Numbered from the stretch's first letter, positions 26,060 through 35,286 are shown. The stretch is 64,000 nt of DNA from Allopusillimonas sp008369125 (GCF_008369125.1 NZ_VOAY01000003.1:248001-312000); one strand, 5' to 3'. The notes: generated by a model from the sequence alone, not told the origin. Program-made: numbers and translations.

Positions 26060-26950
26060 TTAAATAAGGCGGATCCAGTGATCGACAAGCAGCGCACCGA
26101 ACAGCAGGGCAAGGTACAAGATTGAAAACCGGAACAGCTTGCGGGACAACTCGTCAGAATACTCTTTATACAGCATCCATGAATACCTGACGAACATACC
26201 ACTGAGCACAATGGCCGATGCCAGGTAAAACACGCCACTCATGCGAATAACAAAAGGCAGCAGTGTCGCCGCGAACAGTACCACGCTGTAAAGCAGGATG
26301 TGCAGGCGCGTAAACCGCTTGCCATGTGTAACGGGCAACATGGGCAGGCCCGCTTTTTCGTAGTCGTGATTGCGATACAGGGCCAGCGCCCAGAAATGAG
26401 GCGGTGTCCAGATAAAGATAATGAGTACAAGCAACCACGCCTCGGCAGGCACGGAGTTAGCCACCGTGGCCCAGCCCAGTGCAGGGGGCATGGCGCCCGA
26501 CAACCCACCAATGACAATGTTTTGTGGGGTAAGCGGTTTTAACACTGCCGTATAAATAACGGCATAGCCCACAAACGTGGCAAGCGTAAGCCACATGGTC
26601 AGTGGGTTGACCAGGTGGTAAAGCACCAGCATGCCCAACCCGCCCAGCAGGCCTGACATCATGAGAACGTGCAAGGTGCTTATGGTGCCCTGCGCCGTAC
26701 CACGCCGTTTGGTGCGCAACATGCGTGCGTCGACCTCGTGCTCAATAAGGCAATTAATGGCAAATGCCGCCGCTGCGAGCAGCCAGATACCCACCGTACC
26801 CGCCACCACAAGGCCCATATCTGGCAGACCGGGGCTGGCCAGAAACATGCCAATAACGGCACAGAACACCGCCAGCTGCGTGACCCGAGGTTTGGTCAGG
26901 ACCAGATATTGGCGGAGTAAAGACGGGGAGTGAGCGATAGCGGTCGTCAT
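26060..26950 (-). CDS. ctaB: protohaem IX farnesyltransferase (haem O synthase)
   Basis: UbiA-family prenyltransferase that attaches a farnesyl group to haem B, giving haem O for the oxidase. The 296-residue integral membrane protein shows the Asp-rich motif region NCLIEHEVDARMLRTKRR, TPQNIVIGGLSGAMPPALGW and the second motif in IIFIWTPPHFWALALYRNHDYEKAGLPMLP. Its ATG overlaps the ctaA stop by 4 bp (ATGA), so the two are translationally coupled. Confidence 0.97.
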   Translation of the reverse strand: MTTAIAHSPSLLRQYLVLTKPRVTQLAVFCAVIGMFLASPGLPDMGLVVAGTVGIWLLAAAAFAINCLIEHEVDARMLRTKRRGTAQGTISTLHVLMMSGLLGGLGMLVLYHLVNPLTMWLTLATFVGYAVIYTAVLKPLTPQNIVIGGLSGAMPPALGWATVANSVPAEAWLLVLIIFIWTPPHFWALALYRNHDYEKAGLPMLPVTHGKRFTRLHILLYSVVLFAATLLPFVIRMSGVFYLASAIVLSGMFVRYSWMLYKEYSDELSRKLFRFSILYLALLFGALLVDHWIRLI

Positions 26951-27957
26951 GTTGGTATTCTATCCTTGGCGCGCGCAAGACGCACCAGTAACGTGACGCA
27001 GACAAGGGTAAGCCCTGCCGCGCCGCCATTGTGCAGCACTGCAATCAGCAGCGGCCACTGGAAAAAAATGGTGGTCAAGCCGGTCAGCAACTGCGCCGCA
27101 AGCAACGCCAGCAACAAATGCGCAGGCCCTCGCAGACCAGGGTCAGTGCGCATCTTCCAGCCAAGCAACCCCAGGTAAACAAACACCAGCAAGGCGAAAT
27201 TGCGATGTACCCAGTGTATGGCTGTAAGTGCCTGTTGTGAAATCATCTCGCCCGAAGGCAGCACCCCCAGGCCACGCACCAGCGAGTAGCCGTTGCGAAA
27301 GTCCATATCAGGCACCCATTGCCCGTGGCAGGTTGGGAAGTCCATGCAGGCCAGCGCGGCATAGTTGGTACTTACCCAGCCACCCAGGGCAATCTGGATA
27401 AACAAAAGTGCCAGACCACAGATCATCCAGGGACGCCAACGCACAGCTAGCGCTGACACGGGCGCGTGTGTTTTCTCACGGGCGGCCAGCCACGTCATCA
27501 AGGCCAGCAACAACATGCCGCCCAGCAGATGTGAAGTCACGACCAGCGGCATAAGCTGATGAGTGACCGTCCATGCGCCAAATGCGCCCTGCACACACAC
27601 GGCAACCAATGTAACCACCGCCAGTCTGAGAGAATGCCCCAGTTCGCGCCGATAGCGCCAGGAAAAGTAGACAATAGCGATAATGAGCATGCCCAGAATA
27701 GAACCCACATAGCGGTGAACCATTTCTATCCAGGCTTTGGAAAAACTGACCGCCCCATATGGCATTGAGCTAAGTGCCTGCTCAATGTGCGCACTGGCTC
27801 CCACGGGCGTGATCTTGCCGTAGCAACCAGGCCAGTCTGGGCAGCCCAGACCTGAATCGGTCAGGCGCACGAAAGCGCCGAACATGATCAAGTCCAGCGT
27901 CAGAAACCAGGTAAAAAAGACCAGCTTCCGATAGCGAGCTACGATGCGTCCAGTCAT
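26947..27957 (-). CDS. ctaA: haem A synthase (COX15 family)
   Basis: Membrane monooxygenase-type enzyme converting haem O to haem A. The 336-residue protein has eight membrane segments and conserved haem-ligand His regions: RLTDSGLGCPDWPGCYG, VHRYVGSILGM, a middle TCHGQW segment and AIHWVHRNFALLVF. A paired cysteine motif typical of some COX15 forms is present near CMDFPTC. It precedes ctaB and follows the SCO-like gene by 6 bp. Confidence 0.96.
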   Translation of the reverse strand: MTGRIVARYRKLVFFTWFLTLDLIMFGAFVRLTDSGLGCPDWPGCYGKITPVGASAHIEQALSSMPYGAVSFSKAWIEMVHRYVGSILGMLIIAIVYFSWRYRRELGHSLRLAVVTLVAVCVQGAFGAWTVTHQLMPLVVTSHLLGGMLLLALMTWLAAREKTHAPVSALAVRWRPWMICGLALLFIQIALGGWVSTNYAALACMDFPTCHGQWVPDMDFRNGYSLVRGLGVLPSGEMISQQALTAIHWVHRNFALLVFVYLGLLGWKMRTDPGLRGPAHLLLALLAAQLLTGLTTIFFQWPLLIAVLHNGGAAGLTLVCVTLLVRLARAKDRIPT

Positions 27958-27963
27958 GCCAGG

Positions 27964-28629
27964 CTAACCTATACGCGAGTTTTTCAATAGCTTGCGGATA
28001 TCGTCCCTGACCTCGATAGGGTCAGCATCGGCAGGAAACTGCATCATCAGGTTGCCCAGCGGGTCAATAATCCACATGGGCTGCTTGAGCGCAGCTTCTC
28101 TTTCCTGTGGCGTGGCCTTCGGTGCCAGAAAGGCGGCCAATACAGCAGGATCAGCCCTCAACATATTAGTGCCTCGATAAAACTCCAATATCTCTTCGGA
28201 TACAGGTGCTTTGTCCGTGACAAACCAGACGCGTGACAGTCTTTCCACTTCTTTGCCCTGGCTGGCGTGCGAGTTACGCAAGATGAACAGCTTCTTGACG
28301 CAGGATTCGGGGCAGGCAGCGTCATCGGCACTGACAAGCAACCATTGGCCCCGCAGGCTCTGAAGATCAAACGGTTTGCCGTCCAGCGTATGCAATGGTA
28401 AGGCTTTGCTATCGGGCATGGGCCGTTGCGGCTGTATCAGTGCACCATAATTGGTATGCCCCTCGGGCCGCAGGCCCAGTGCCGGCACATAATAAGCAAG
28501 CACTGCAAACACCACGGGTGCCAGGCACATTGCAACAATCAAGTATAGAGGCCAATTTGAACGTGGGCGCTGGCGTTCAGCGCCAGAAACGGAAGGTGTG
28601 CTTGGCACAGATGTATCCTTGTGATTCAT
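27964..28629 (-). CDS. membrane-anchored SCO-like/thioredoxin-fold oxidase assembly protein
   Basis: A 221-residue protein with a short cytoplasmic N terminus, one membrane helix (PLYLIVAMCLAPVVFAVLAYYV) and a periplasmic domain with SLRGQWLLVSADDAACPESC, a CxxxC motif like that of SCO proteins, and WIIDPLGNLMMQF. It probably takes part in copper or thiol chemistry during oxidase assembly. Its ATG overlaps the SURF1 stop by 4 bp and ctaA follows 6 bp later, so it belongs to the same operon. Confidence 0.75.
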   Translation of the reverse strand: MNHKDTSVPSTPSVSGAERQRPRSNWPLYLIVAMCLAPVVFAVLAYYVPALGLRPEGHTNYGALIQPQRPMPDSKALPLHTLDGKPFDLQSLRGQWLLVSADDAACPESCVKKLFILRNSHASQGKEVERLSRVWFVTDKAPVSEEILEFYRGTNMLRADPAVLAAFLAPKATPQEREAALKQPMWIIDPLGNLMMQFPADADPIEVRDDIRKLLKNSRIG

Positions 28630-29627
28630 GAGTTTTTCTTACGACGCAATGCGCGCCCGGCGACTACCAGCCAGGCAATGGCTGCAATGGCGGCAAAGCC
28701 GAACCATTGCAGTGCATAGCCCCGATTCTGGTCAGAATCGAGCGATGGCGTCGGCCAATCGTAGACCAGGCTTGCGTTGACCGCCTGGTTGGATGCTGGG
28801 TCAGTTGCCTGGGCGGCCACTGCGTCTGCGGGGGCGTCAGCGTGTTGCGCCTGACTGTAGTGGGATTGAGAAGCCGGGTCATCTTCTGAGGGCCTGGCCG
28901 CGTTTGGTTGTGCAGCAGCGCCAGCGGCACGGCCTGCTGCGGTCTGCGCGAGCACAATGGGTATAAAGGTTAAACCAGTTGCTGCCGCGTAGTCATTGAT
29001 TTCCAGGTTTTGCACTGCCGGCAAACTGCCCTCTTCGAGCGGTAAGGTAGACGGCAGGTGGGTTGCGTGCTTGCCCGCGCCCCACTCACCCAGATCAAAC
29101 AGGCGCGGCACATGCTGCAATAGCTCACCCTGAACCATGCGCTCCCCCTGAGGCAACGCAAGCCTCTTGAGTGCGCCCTGCACGGTGCCCGACGCCGATG
29201 CCCCTGGAGGCAGGCCTGATGCGCCCTGGCCCTGTTGCGAGCCACCTGCCACCGCCAGCGCCTCTCTGGGCAACCAACCTCTCAACACCAACACAGCGGT
29301 GTCGGCAGGTTGCTGCAAGAGCAAAGGCGTAGCAACCCAATAACCCGGTTTACCTTGATAATTACGGTTCTCCAGCAGTACTGTAAGGTCTGGACGCCAA
29401 GTACCCTGCGCTGTGGCAGCACGCCAGGGCGTAAGCGCCTGTACAGGCGTGTCTGCAGCGAGTTGCAGAGGTGTGCGGCTCCGCCCCTGTTCAATGGATG
29501 CGCGGATGGAGTCGCGCTCGGCAGCCCTGTCCAGCTGCCAATTGCCCAGCGAGGTACACACAACGGCCAGCACAGCCAGCAAAATTAATGCGGCCAGCGT
29601 GCGATAAGAAAAAGAAGGACGTGCCAT
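28626..29627 (-). CDS. SURF1 family cytochrome oxidase assembly protein
   Basis: SURF1 aids haem A insertion into subunit I. The protein has the N-terminal helix followed by GNWQLDRAAERD, PWRAATAQGTW, ENRNYQGKPGYWVATPL, VLRGWLP and the C-terminal RGYALQWFGFAAIA helix. At 333 residues it exceeds the usual ~240 owing to two low-complexity stretches: a Gly/Ser/Gln stretch and a ~55-residue Ala/Gln/Pro-rich insertion before the last helix. I place the start at ATG 29627; a TTG at 29660 would overlap the divergent gene's leader. Confidence 0.88.
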   Translation of the reverse strand: MARPSFSYRTLAALILLAVLAVVCTSLGNWQLDRAAERDSIRASIEQGRSRTPLQLAADTPVQALTPWRAATAQGTWRPDLTVLLENRNYQGKPGYWVATPLLLQQPADTAVLVLRGWLPREALAVAGGSQQGQGASGLPPGASASGTVQGALKRLALPQGERMVQGELLQHVPRLFDLGEWGAGKHATHLPSTLPLEEGSLPAVQNLEINDYAAATGLTFIPIVLAQTAAGRAAGAAAQPNAARPSEDDPASQSHYSQAQHADAPADAVAAQATDPASNQAVNASLVYDWPTPSLDSDQNRGYALQWFGFAAIAAIAWLVVAGRALRRKKNS

Positions 29628-29660
29628 GTCTGCGATAATTCGGTTTTTCCCGGAGGCCAA

Positions 29661-29867
29661 ATGCGTATCATAGTAATCTTAGCGTTCTTGGGTATTATCG
29701 GGAGCCTGTTTTCTGCCCTGTACTACCTCATGACCGACAAGGGCGGCACCAACCGCACCGTCAACGCATTAACCGTACGCATAGGCCTGTCTATTGCGCT
29801 GTTTCTGTTCGTACTGTTTGCCCACCATATGGGGTGGATCCAAAGTACCGGCTTCGTCGCGCGCTAG
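29661..29867 (+). CDS. twin transmembrane small protein (DUF2909-like)
   Basis: A 68-residue membrane protein made of two hydrophobic helices joined by a short polar loop (MTDKGGTNRTVNALTVRIG). It resembles the small twin-helix proteins found next to SURF1 and ctaE in many Burkholderiales; their function is unknown. GGAGG lies five bases before the ATG. It is divergent from SURF1 and convergent with ctaE. Confidence 0.8.
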   Translation: MRIIVILAFLGIIGSLFSALYYLMTDKGGTNRTVNALTVRIGLSIALFLFVLFAHHMGWIQSTGFVAR

Positions 29868-29923
29868 CGCTGCGCCAAAAAGCCCGTAACCATATGGCTC
29901 CCGCACATACTGTGCTGCAGGAT

Positions 29924-29978
29924 CCGTGCGGCATCGCCGCACGGCGGGCCAAAAAAAGGCTGGCAACGCCAGCCTTTT
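29924..29978. terminator. bidirectional terminator between the twin-helix gene and ctaE
   Basis: GGCTGGC (29958-29964), loop AAC and GCCAGCC (29968-29974) form a stem extended by A/T pairs on both sides (A run 29951-29957, T run 29975-29978). It can stop transcription from either direction. A second perfect 9-bp hairpin, CCGTGCGGC with GCCGCACGG, lies next to it at 29924-29944. Confidence 0.85.
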
Positions 29979-30005
29979 CTGGTTGTGAGCGCTACCCTGC
30001 CCAGG

Positions 30006-30881
30006 TTAGAACCAGTATACGAACAGGTACAAGCCCAGCCAGACCACGTCAACAAAGTGCCAGTACCATGCAGCACCCTCAAACCCAAAGTGGTGCTCTG
30101 CGGTGAAGTGTCCCCTGATCAGGCGAAACAGTATCACCGTCAGAAAGGTTGCGCCCAGAATAACGTGAAAACCATGGAAACCGGTAAGCATATAAAACAG
30201 CGAACCGTAAACACCTGAATCAAAACGCAGATTTAGCGCATCGTATGCATGGTGATACTCATAGGCCTGACAGGCCACAAAGCTAAAACCAAGAATCACC
30301 GTAAGCGCCAGCCAGAAAATGGCCTTGCCACGATTGTTTCCACGCAGCGCGTGGTGCGAGATAGTTAGCGTCAGCCCCGAGGTGAGCAGCAGCGCGGTAT
30401 TAATCGTGGGCAGCCAGAATGGGCCTACCGTTTTGAACTCAGGCACCACGCCAGCGGGCCCCAGGTTGGGCCAGGCACCAGAGAAATTGGGCCACAACAG
30501 CGTCTGATGGTCAAAGTTGCTGAGCATGGGCGTTGTGATTTCACGCGCATACCAAAGCGAGCCAAAAAACGCTGCAAAGAACATGACCTCAGAAAATATA
30601 AACCAAGCCATGCTCCAGCGATAAGAATGATCAACCCGTTGGCTGTTTATGCCATTTTCGGATTCACGAATGGCGTCGCCAAACCAGCCATACAGCACAA
30701 CAAACAGACTGAGGATGCCCACAATGAACAGCCAGAAGCCTGGTTCGTAACTATTGATCCAGAGTGCGGCGCCCAGCAAGGTGAGCAGCAACGAAAAGCT
30801 TGCGCGTACCGGATGGACTGAATCAGCAGGCACATAGTAGTACGGTGCCTCTTTAACCTGAGCCGAGTGACTTGCACCCAT
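30006..30881 (-). CDS. ctaE: cytochrome c oxidase subunit III
   Basis: Seven-helix subunit of the aa3/caa3 oxidase. The 291-residue protein shows the family segments SYRWSMAWFIFSEVMFFAAFFGSLWYAR, LLLTSGLTLTISHHAL and MLTGFHGFHVILGATFL, and ends YWHFVDVVWLGLYLFVYWF. AGGAGA lies seven bases upstream of ATG 30881; the longer frame from 30896 starts inside this site. It is the last gene of the ctaC-ctaD-ctaE run and is followed by the bidirectional terminator. Confidence 0.96.
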   Translation of the reverse strand: MGASHSAQVKEAPYYYVPADSVHPVRASFSLLLTLLGAALWINSYEPGFWLFIVGILSLFVVLYGWFGDAIRESENGINSQRVDHSYRWSMAWFIFSEVMFFAAFFGSLWYAREITTPMLSNFDHQTLLWPNFSGAWPNLGPAGVVPEFKTVGPFWLPTINTALLLTSGLTLTISHHALRGNNRGKAIFWLALTVILGFSFVACQAYEYHHAYDALNLRFDSGVYGSLFYMLTGFHGFHVILGATFLTVILFRLIRGHFTAEHHFGFEGAAWYWHFVDVVWLGLYLFVYWF

Positions 30882-30920
30882 GGTCTTCTCCTGCAAATTT
30901 ATTAGAATAGAAAAACGCTA

Positions 30921-31145
30921 TCAGGCCAAACTGCCAGTTAACCAACGGGCGATCATGACCAGCCCCACAACAAAAACAATGGCCGAAAGAATACCGGCGA
31001 TGATCAGGTGCACCGGGTTAATCCGGGCAATGTCTTCGTCGTACCCCCTGTTCTTTCTGACACCAAAAAACCCCCAGGCCACCGCTTTCATGGTCTGAAA
31101 AAAATTAAGCCTGCGTTCGGCGAGTTTTTTGATGTCTTTGGACAT
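30921..31145 (-). CDS. DUF2970 family small membrane protein
   Basis: A 74-residue protein with an N-terminal basic part, the motif MKAVAWGFFGVRKNRGYDEDI and one C-terminal membrane helix (HLIIAGILSAIVFVVGLVMIARW). DUF2970 proteins usually sit between ctaG and ctaE in Burkholderiales; here the gene directly follows the 36-residue protein with a 6-bp gap. A role in oxidase assembly is inferred from position only. Confidence 0.88.
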   Translation of the reverse strand: MSKDIKKLAERRLNFFQTMKAVAWGFFGVRKNRGYDEDIARINPVHLIIAGILSAIVFVVGLVMIARWLTGSLA

Positions 31146-31151
31146 TCGGCC

Positions 31152-31262
31152 CTAACCCCCCAGGTTCGCGCCACGCCAGAACGTCCAGCCAATCACCGCG
31201 ACCACAAAGATCACCAGTACGATTGCGGTATTGCGGTTCTTGCGGCGTTGATCGGGTGTCAT
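31152..31262 (-). CDS. 36-residue cytochrome oxidase small assembly-type protein
   Basis: A short frame on the minus strand encodes a peptide starting MTPDQRRKNRNTA, then one hydrophobic helix (IVLVIFVVAVIGWTFW) and a short RGANLGG tail. It lies 9 bp downstream of ctaD and 6 bp upstream of the DUF2970 gene. Its basic head and single helix match the small assembly proteins annotated at this place in related genomes. The function is inferred from position. Confidence 0.8.
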   Translation of the reverse strand: MTPDQRRKNRNTAIVLVIFVVAVIGWTFWRGANLGG

Positions 31263-31271
31263 TACGTAACC

Positions 31272-32870
31272 TTATTTGACGATCGGAGGTATAACAAAAG
31301 TATGGAATGGTGCGGGTGAAGGCACAGTCCATTCGAGGCCGGTTGCGCCTTCCCATGGCTTGGCGGGCGCAGGTTCGCCCTTGCCATTCCAGGCTTTAAG
31401 CGCGAGCCACAGAAAGATCAGCTGCGAGAACCCGAAGAAGAAGGCCCCGATGGTAGCAATTTCGTTGAAGTTGGTGAACTGCGCAGCATAATCGGCATAA
31501 CGTCGTGGCATACCCGCCAACCCCAGGAAGTGCATGGGAAAGAAAGTGATGTTGAACGAAATCATGCTGGACCAGAAGTGCCATTTGCCCAGTCTTTCGT
31601 CGTACATGCGGCCGGTCCATTTAGGCAGCCAGTAATAGGCCCCGGAATACATGCCAAACAGCGAGCCTGCCACCATGACGTAATGGAAGTGACCAATCAC
31701 GTAATAGGTATCGTGCACAGCGATGTCGATAGGCGCAATGGCCAGGATCAGGCCGGTGAACCCACCAATGGTAAATACAAAGATAAACCCGATGGCAAAC
31801 AGCATGGGGGTTTCGAAACTGAGCGACCCGCGCCACATGGTGGCTACCCAGTTAAACACCTTGACCCCGGTAGGTATGGAAATAAGCATGGTGGCGTACA
31901 TGAAGTACAGCTGTCCCGTAACCGGCATGCCTGTGGCGAACATGTGGTGCGCCCAAACCAGGAAAGACAGAATAGCAATGGCCGCCGTGGCATAAACCAT
32001 GGATGCGTAACCAAACAGCAGCTTGCGTGAAAACGCAGGTATCACCGACGAGACAATGCCAAAAGCCGGCAAAATCATTACGTACACTTCCGGGTGACCG
32101 AAGAACCAGAACACGTGCTGATACAGCACAGGATCACCACCTGCTGCCGCATTGAAAAAGCCGGTGCCAAAATGGCGATCAGTAAGCAGCATGGTGACCG
32201 CAGCAGCCAACACAGGCATGATAGCCAGAAGCAGGTAAGCCGTGATCAGCCAGGTCCAGCAGAACAGAGGCATTTTCATCAAGGTCATGCCCGGTGCGCG
32301 CATATTTAGCACCGTGACAATGATGTTGATGGCGCCCATGATCGAAGACGCGCCAAGAATGTGGACGGCAAAGATGTTGAAGTCCATGCCCGGCCCCATC
32401 TGTATGGACAGGGGTGCGTACATGGTCCAACCAGAAGCGTTGGCGCCGCCAGGAACAAAAAACGACACCGTAAACAGAATGGCGCCGATGGGCAACAGCC
32501 AGAAGCTGAAGTTGTTCATACGTGCAAACGCCATGTCTGAGGCGCCAATTTGCAACGGGATCATCCAGTTTGCAAAGCCCACGAACGCCGGCATGATGGC
32601 GCCGAAGATCATGATCAAACCATGCATGGTGGTGAACTGGTTAAACAGTTCAGGCTGGAAAAACTGCAACCCGGGTGCAAAAAGCTCTGTACGCAGCAAT
32701 AACGCAAGTACCCCGCCCTCAAGCAGCATGCAGAAAGAAAAGATCAGGTACATGGTACCGATATCTTTGTGGTTGGTGGCAAACAGCCACCGACGCCAGC
32801 CGTGCGGCTTGTGGTCGTGATCGTCGTGCGAGTGGCTCGCTGGTACGTGATCGGCAGTGACACTGCTCAT
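31272..32870 (-). CDS. ctaD: cytochrome c oxidase subunit I
   Basis: Catalytic subunit with haem a and the haem a3-CuB centre. The 532-residue, twelve-helix protein has the CuB/haem region WFFGHPEVYVMILPAFG, WAHHMFATGM and the distal VHDTYYVIGHFHYVM with haem-ligand histidines. GHPEVYV carries the His-Tyr cross-link pair. The start ATG 32870 has AGGAAGGAG upstream. It follows ctaC by 82 bp. Confidence 0.98.
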   Translation of the reverse strand: MSSVTADHVPASHSHDDHDHKPHGWRRWLFATNHKDIGTMYLIFSFCMLLEGGVLALLLRTELFAPGLQFFQPELFNQFTTMHGLIMIFGAIMPAFVGFANWMIPLQIGASDMAFARMNNFSFWLLPIGAILFTVSFFVPGGANASGWTMYAPLSIQMGPGMDFNIFAVHILGASSIMGAINIIVTVLNMRAPGMTLMKMPLFCWTWLITAYLLLAIMPVLAAAVTMLLTDRHFGTGFFNAAAGGDPVLYQHVFWFFGHPEVYVMILPAFGIVSSVIPAFSRKLLFGYASMVYATAAIAILSFLVWAHHMFATGMPVTGQLYFMYATMLISIPTGVKVFNWVATMWRGSLSFETPMLFAIGFIFVFTIGGFTGLILAIAPIDIAVHDTYYVIGHFHYVMVAGSLFGMYSGAYYWLPKWTGRMYDERLGKWHFWSSMISFNITFFPMHFLGLAGMPRRYADYAAQFTNFNEIATIGAFFFGFSQLIFLWLALKAWNGKGEPAPAKPWEGATGLEWTVPSPAPFHTFVIPPIVK

Positions 32871-32952
32871 GATGTGCTCCTTCCTGTCTCACCCAGCCGC
32901 CTGATCAGGCAGCTGGGCAAATAAATTCGAATTTGTTTTACGCTTGCCTGAT

Positions 32953-34110
32953 TCAACGCAGGGCTGTAACAGCCGAGGGTTGAACCACCGGATCTTTACC
33001 CTTGCCCTCATTACCCCACGCATGGCGTGTATAGGTGATGACGGAGGCAAGTTCGACATCGTTCAGCACATCACGAAATGCCGCCATCGCCGTACCCGGA
33101 TGACCGTTGAGCTCAGTGAGAATCTGGTCTTTCTGAGGGCCCATTACGATAGGGCCACCATCAAGCGCCGGGAAGGTACCTGGAAGCCCCTTGCCATTGG
33201 CCTGATGACAGGCCACACAGTTGGCTGCGTAAACTTTTTCACCACGAGCCATCATCTGGTCTTTGGTCATGTCTTTGGTGGGGTCGTCAGCCGCTGAAGC
33301 CAGCAGTTTCTTCTGGTCTGCTGCCCATTTATCATAGTCGGCCTGTGAGACCACGTCGACCACAATGGGCATGAAGGCGTGATCTTTACCACAGAGCTCG
33401 GCGCACTGACCGCGGTAGCTGCCGACTTTGTCTGCACGAAACCATGTGTCGCGCAAAAAGCCTGGCATCGCATCTTGCTTCACGCCAAATTCGGGCACCA
33501 TCCATGAGTGGATGACGTCGGTAGAGGTGAGCACGATCCGCACTTTTTTATCGACCGGCACGACCAATGGCTTGTCGACTTCCATGAGGTAAAACTCACC
33601 TTTGGGCTCTTTGTTTTCGATCTGGGCGCGTGGTGTGGCGAGATTAGACAAAAACTTGACGCCCTGTGCAGGACCATCAATGTATTCGTACCCCCACTTC
33701 CATTGGTAACCCGTTACCTTTACCGTAAGATCGGCACTGGAGGTGTCTTTCATGGCAACAACCGTGCGCGTGGCCGGCAACGCCATACCAATGACAATAA
33801 GAAACGGGATGATTGTCCAGGCGACCTCGATACCCAGGTGTTCATGAAACTTGGCCGCAACGTGCCCACGTGATTTGCGATGGTAGATGATGGAGTAAAA
33901 CATTACCCCGAACACGCCAACGAAAATGATCGCACAGATGATGAGCATCATCCAGTGGATCCACATAATGTCGTGCGCTATCGGCGTAACCCCCTCATGG
34001 AGGTTTAGCTGATTGACCCGTGGCCCACCCGGCATGTCTTTTACCTGAGCTATGGCTGCGCCCCATGCGAGCAACGTCCCCATACCCAGTAACCATCTCC
34101 ACTTCTTCAT
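32953..34110 (-). CDS. ctaC: cytochrome c oxidase subunit II with fused cytochrome c domain (caa3 type)
   Basis: Receives electrons at CuA. From ATG 34110 (GAGG upstream) it is 385 residues: signal peptide, two membrane helices (WMMLIICAIIFVGVFGVMFYSIIYH and WTIIPFLIVIGMALPATRTVVAM), the YQWKWGYEY aromatic patch, and the CuA site in HSWMVPEFGVKQDAMPG with CAELCGKDHAFMP. A linker leads to a C-terminal class I cytochrome c with CVACH and MGPQ regions, hence caa3 type. It is the first gene of the oxidase operon; the promoter must lie in 34111-34368. Confidence 0.97.
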   Translation of the reverse strand: MKKWRWLLGMGTLLAWGAAIAQVKDMPGGPRVNQLNLHEGVTPIAHDIMWIHWMMLIICAIIFVGVFGVMFYSIIYHRKSRGHVAAKFHEHLGIEVAWTIIPFLIVIGMALPATRTVVAMKDTSSADLTVKVTGYQWKWGYEYIDGPAQGVKFLSNLATPRAQIENKEPKGEFYLMEVDKPLVVPVDKKVRIVLTSTDVIHSWMVPEFGVKQDAMPGFLRDTWFRADKVGSYRGQCAELCGKDHAFMPIVVDVVSQADYDKWAADQKKLLASAADDPTKDMTKDQMMARGEKVYAANCVACHQANGKGLPGTFPALDGGPIVMGPQKDQILTELNGHPGTAMAAFRDVLNDVELASVITYTRHAWGNEGKGKDPVVQPSAVTALR

Positions 34111-34368
34111 GCTGACCTCGAATTGCGACGTGCTTTGCGCCAAACGTTGATTTTGATCAATCGACAGATCGAAAAAAACGCAGGAGAGCACAGAATTATT
34201 GGATGGCAGGCTTACAATGTAGGAAGCTGACCCTACCTGCTCTATTTTTACTTATAGTGGCGGAATTATAACGAACTCAAGTGCCAGTGGGGCGTTTGCT
34301 ACAGGTTAGGGCAACGGCCATGCGTAAAATAAGCATAATCTCCATGGTCCATACCCTACAATTGCTCA

Positions 34369-35205
34369 ATGAACAACGCACTTTCCCACGTGCCTGACGA
34401 AGCGCTTTCATTGCGCTATCGTCAGCTTACCAGACGCATACAGCAACTGCCTCCGAGCGGTTCACGCCCTCTCACGGTCTCTGGGCGCGTAGCAGGGTGG
34501 GTGTCCCCAAAAGCCATCCGATATCTCGATGGTCTGCCTGGCATAACCATCGAACCTGAAGCCGTACACATCACCGCAGCACCGCGGCGGCGGATGCCGC
34601 TTAACGCTGTACTGGCGCACCTTGCCGAGTCCCTTAAAGATACAGGTTGCCTGCGCGGATGGCGTAACGAACTGCTAGACGTATATGGTGAAGGCCGCTG
34701 CCTGGGTGCCATTGAACGTGCCGCCGTACGGCCACTGGGCTTACTTACCAAAGCGGTGCACCTGACTGCCTGGGCACCTGACGGGCGCATGTGGATTGCA
34801 CGCAGGGCAAGCAGCAAAAGCACTGATCCAAACATGTGGGACACCCTGGTTGGCGGCCTCGCTTGTACGAACGAAGACCTGAACCTATCACTGTTGCGAG
34901 AAAGCAACGAGGAAGCTGGCCTGTGCGAAGCTGACCTGGCTGACCGCGAGCCTCTACACATTATTTTACGTATGCACCGCCGTCTGCCCGAGGGCTATCA
35001 GGTCGAAGATGTACTCAACAGCGAATGCGTACTGCCAGAGTCGGTACAGCCTCACAATATAGATGGCGAAGTCAGTGAGATACGGCTGACACCGGTAAAA
35101 GATGTGTGGTCCATGATTGAAGCGGGTGAATTCACCCGCGAAGCAGAACTGGTCATACTTGACAGCCTGCTGCGCAAAAAGCAGCACGCGCCACCCCGCA
35201 TCTAA
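34369..35205 (+). CDS. Nudix hydrolase with N-terminal DUF4743 domain
   Basis: A 278-residue protein. Residues 1-125 match the DUF4743 domain found before Nudix domains in enzymes related to yeast YJR142W, which act on damaged thiamine diphosphate. The Nudix box follows: GGLACTNEDLNLSLLRESNEEAGL, with the REx-x-EE core intact. The enzyme is expected to be cytoplasmic and Mg2+-dependent. It is divergent from the oxidase operon across 258 bp. Confidence 0.88.
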   Translation: MNNALSHVPDEALSLRYRQLTRRIQQLPPSGSRPLTVSGRVAGWVSPKAIRYLDGLPGITIEPEAVHITAAPRRRMPLNAVLAHLAESLKDTGCLRGWRNELLDVYGEGRCLGAIERAAVRPLGLLTKAVHLTAWAPDGRMWIARRASSKSTDPNMWDTLVGGLACTNEDLNLSLLRESNEEAGLCEADLADREPLHIILRMHRRLPEGYQVEDVLNSECVLPESVQPHNIDGEVSEIRLTPVKDVWSMIEAGEFTREAELVILDSLLRKKQHAPPRI

Positions 35206-35286
35206 CCCAGTGCGCCGCAATAGCCATTTTTATGGCCAGCACTCCACGACCCGAAGGCGCAACCTCAGCCGGGGCTCGCGCCACCA

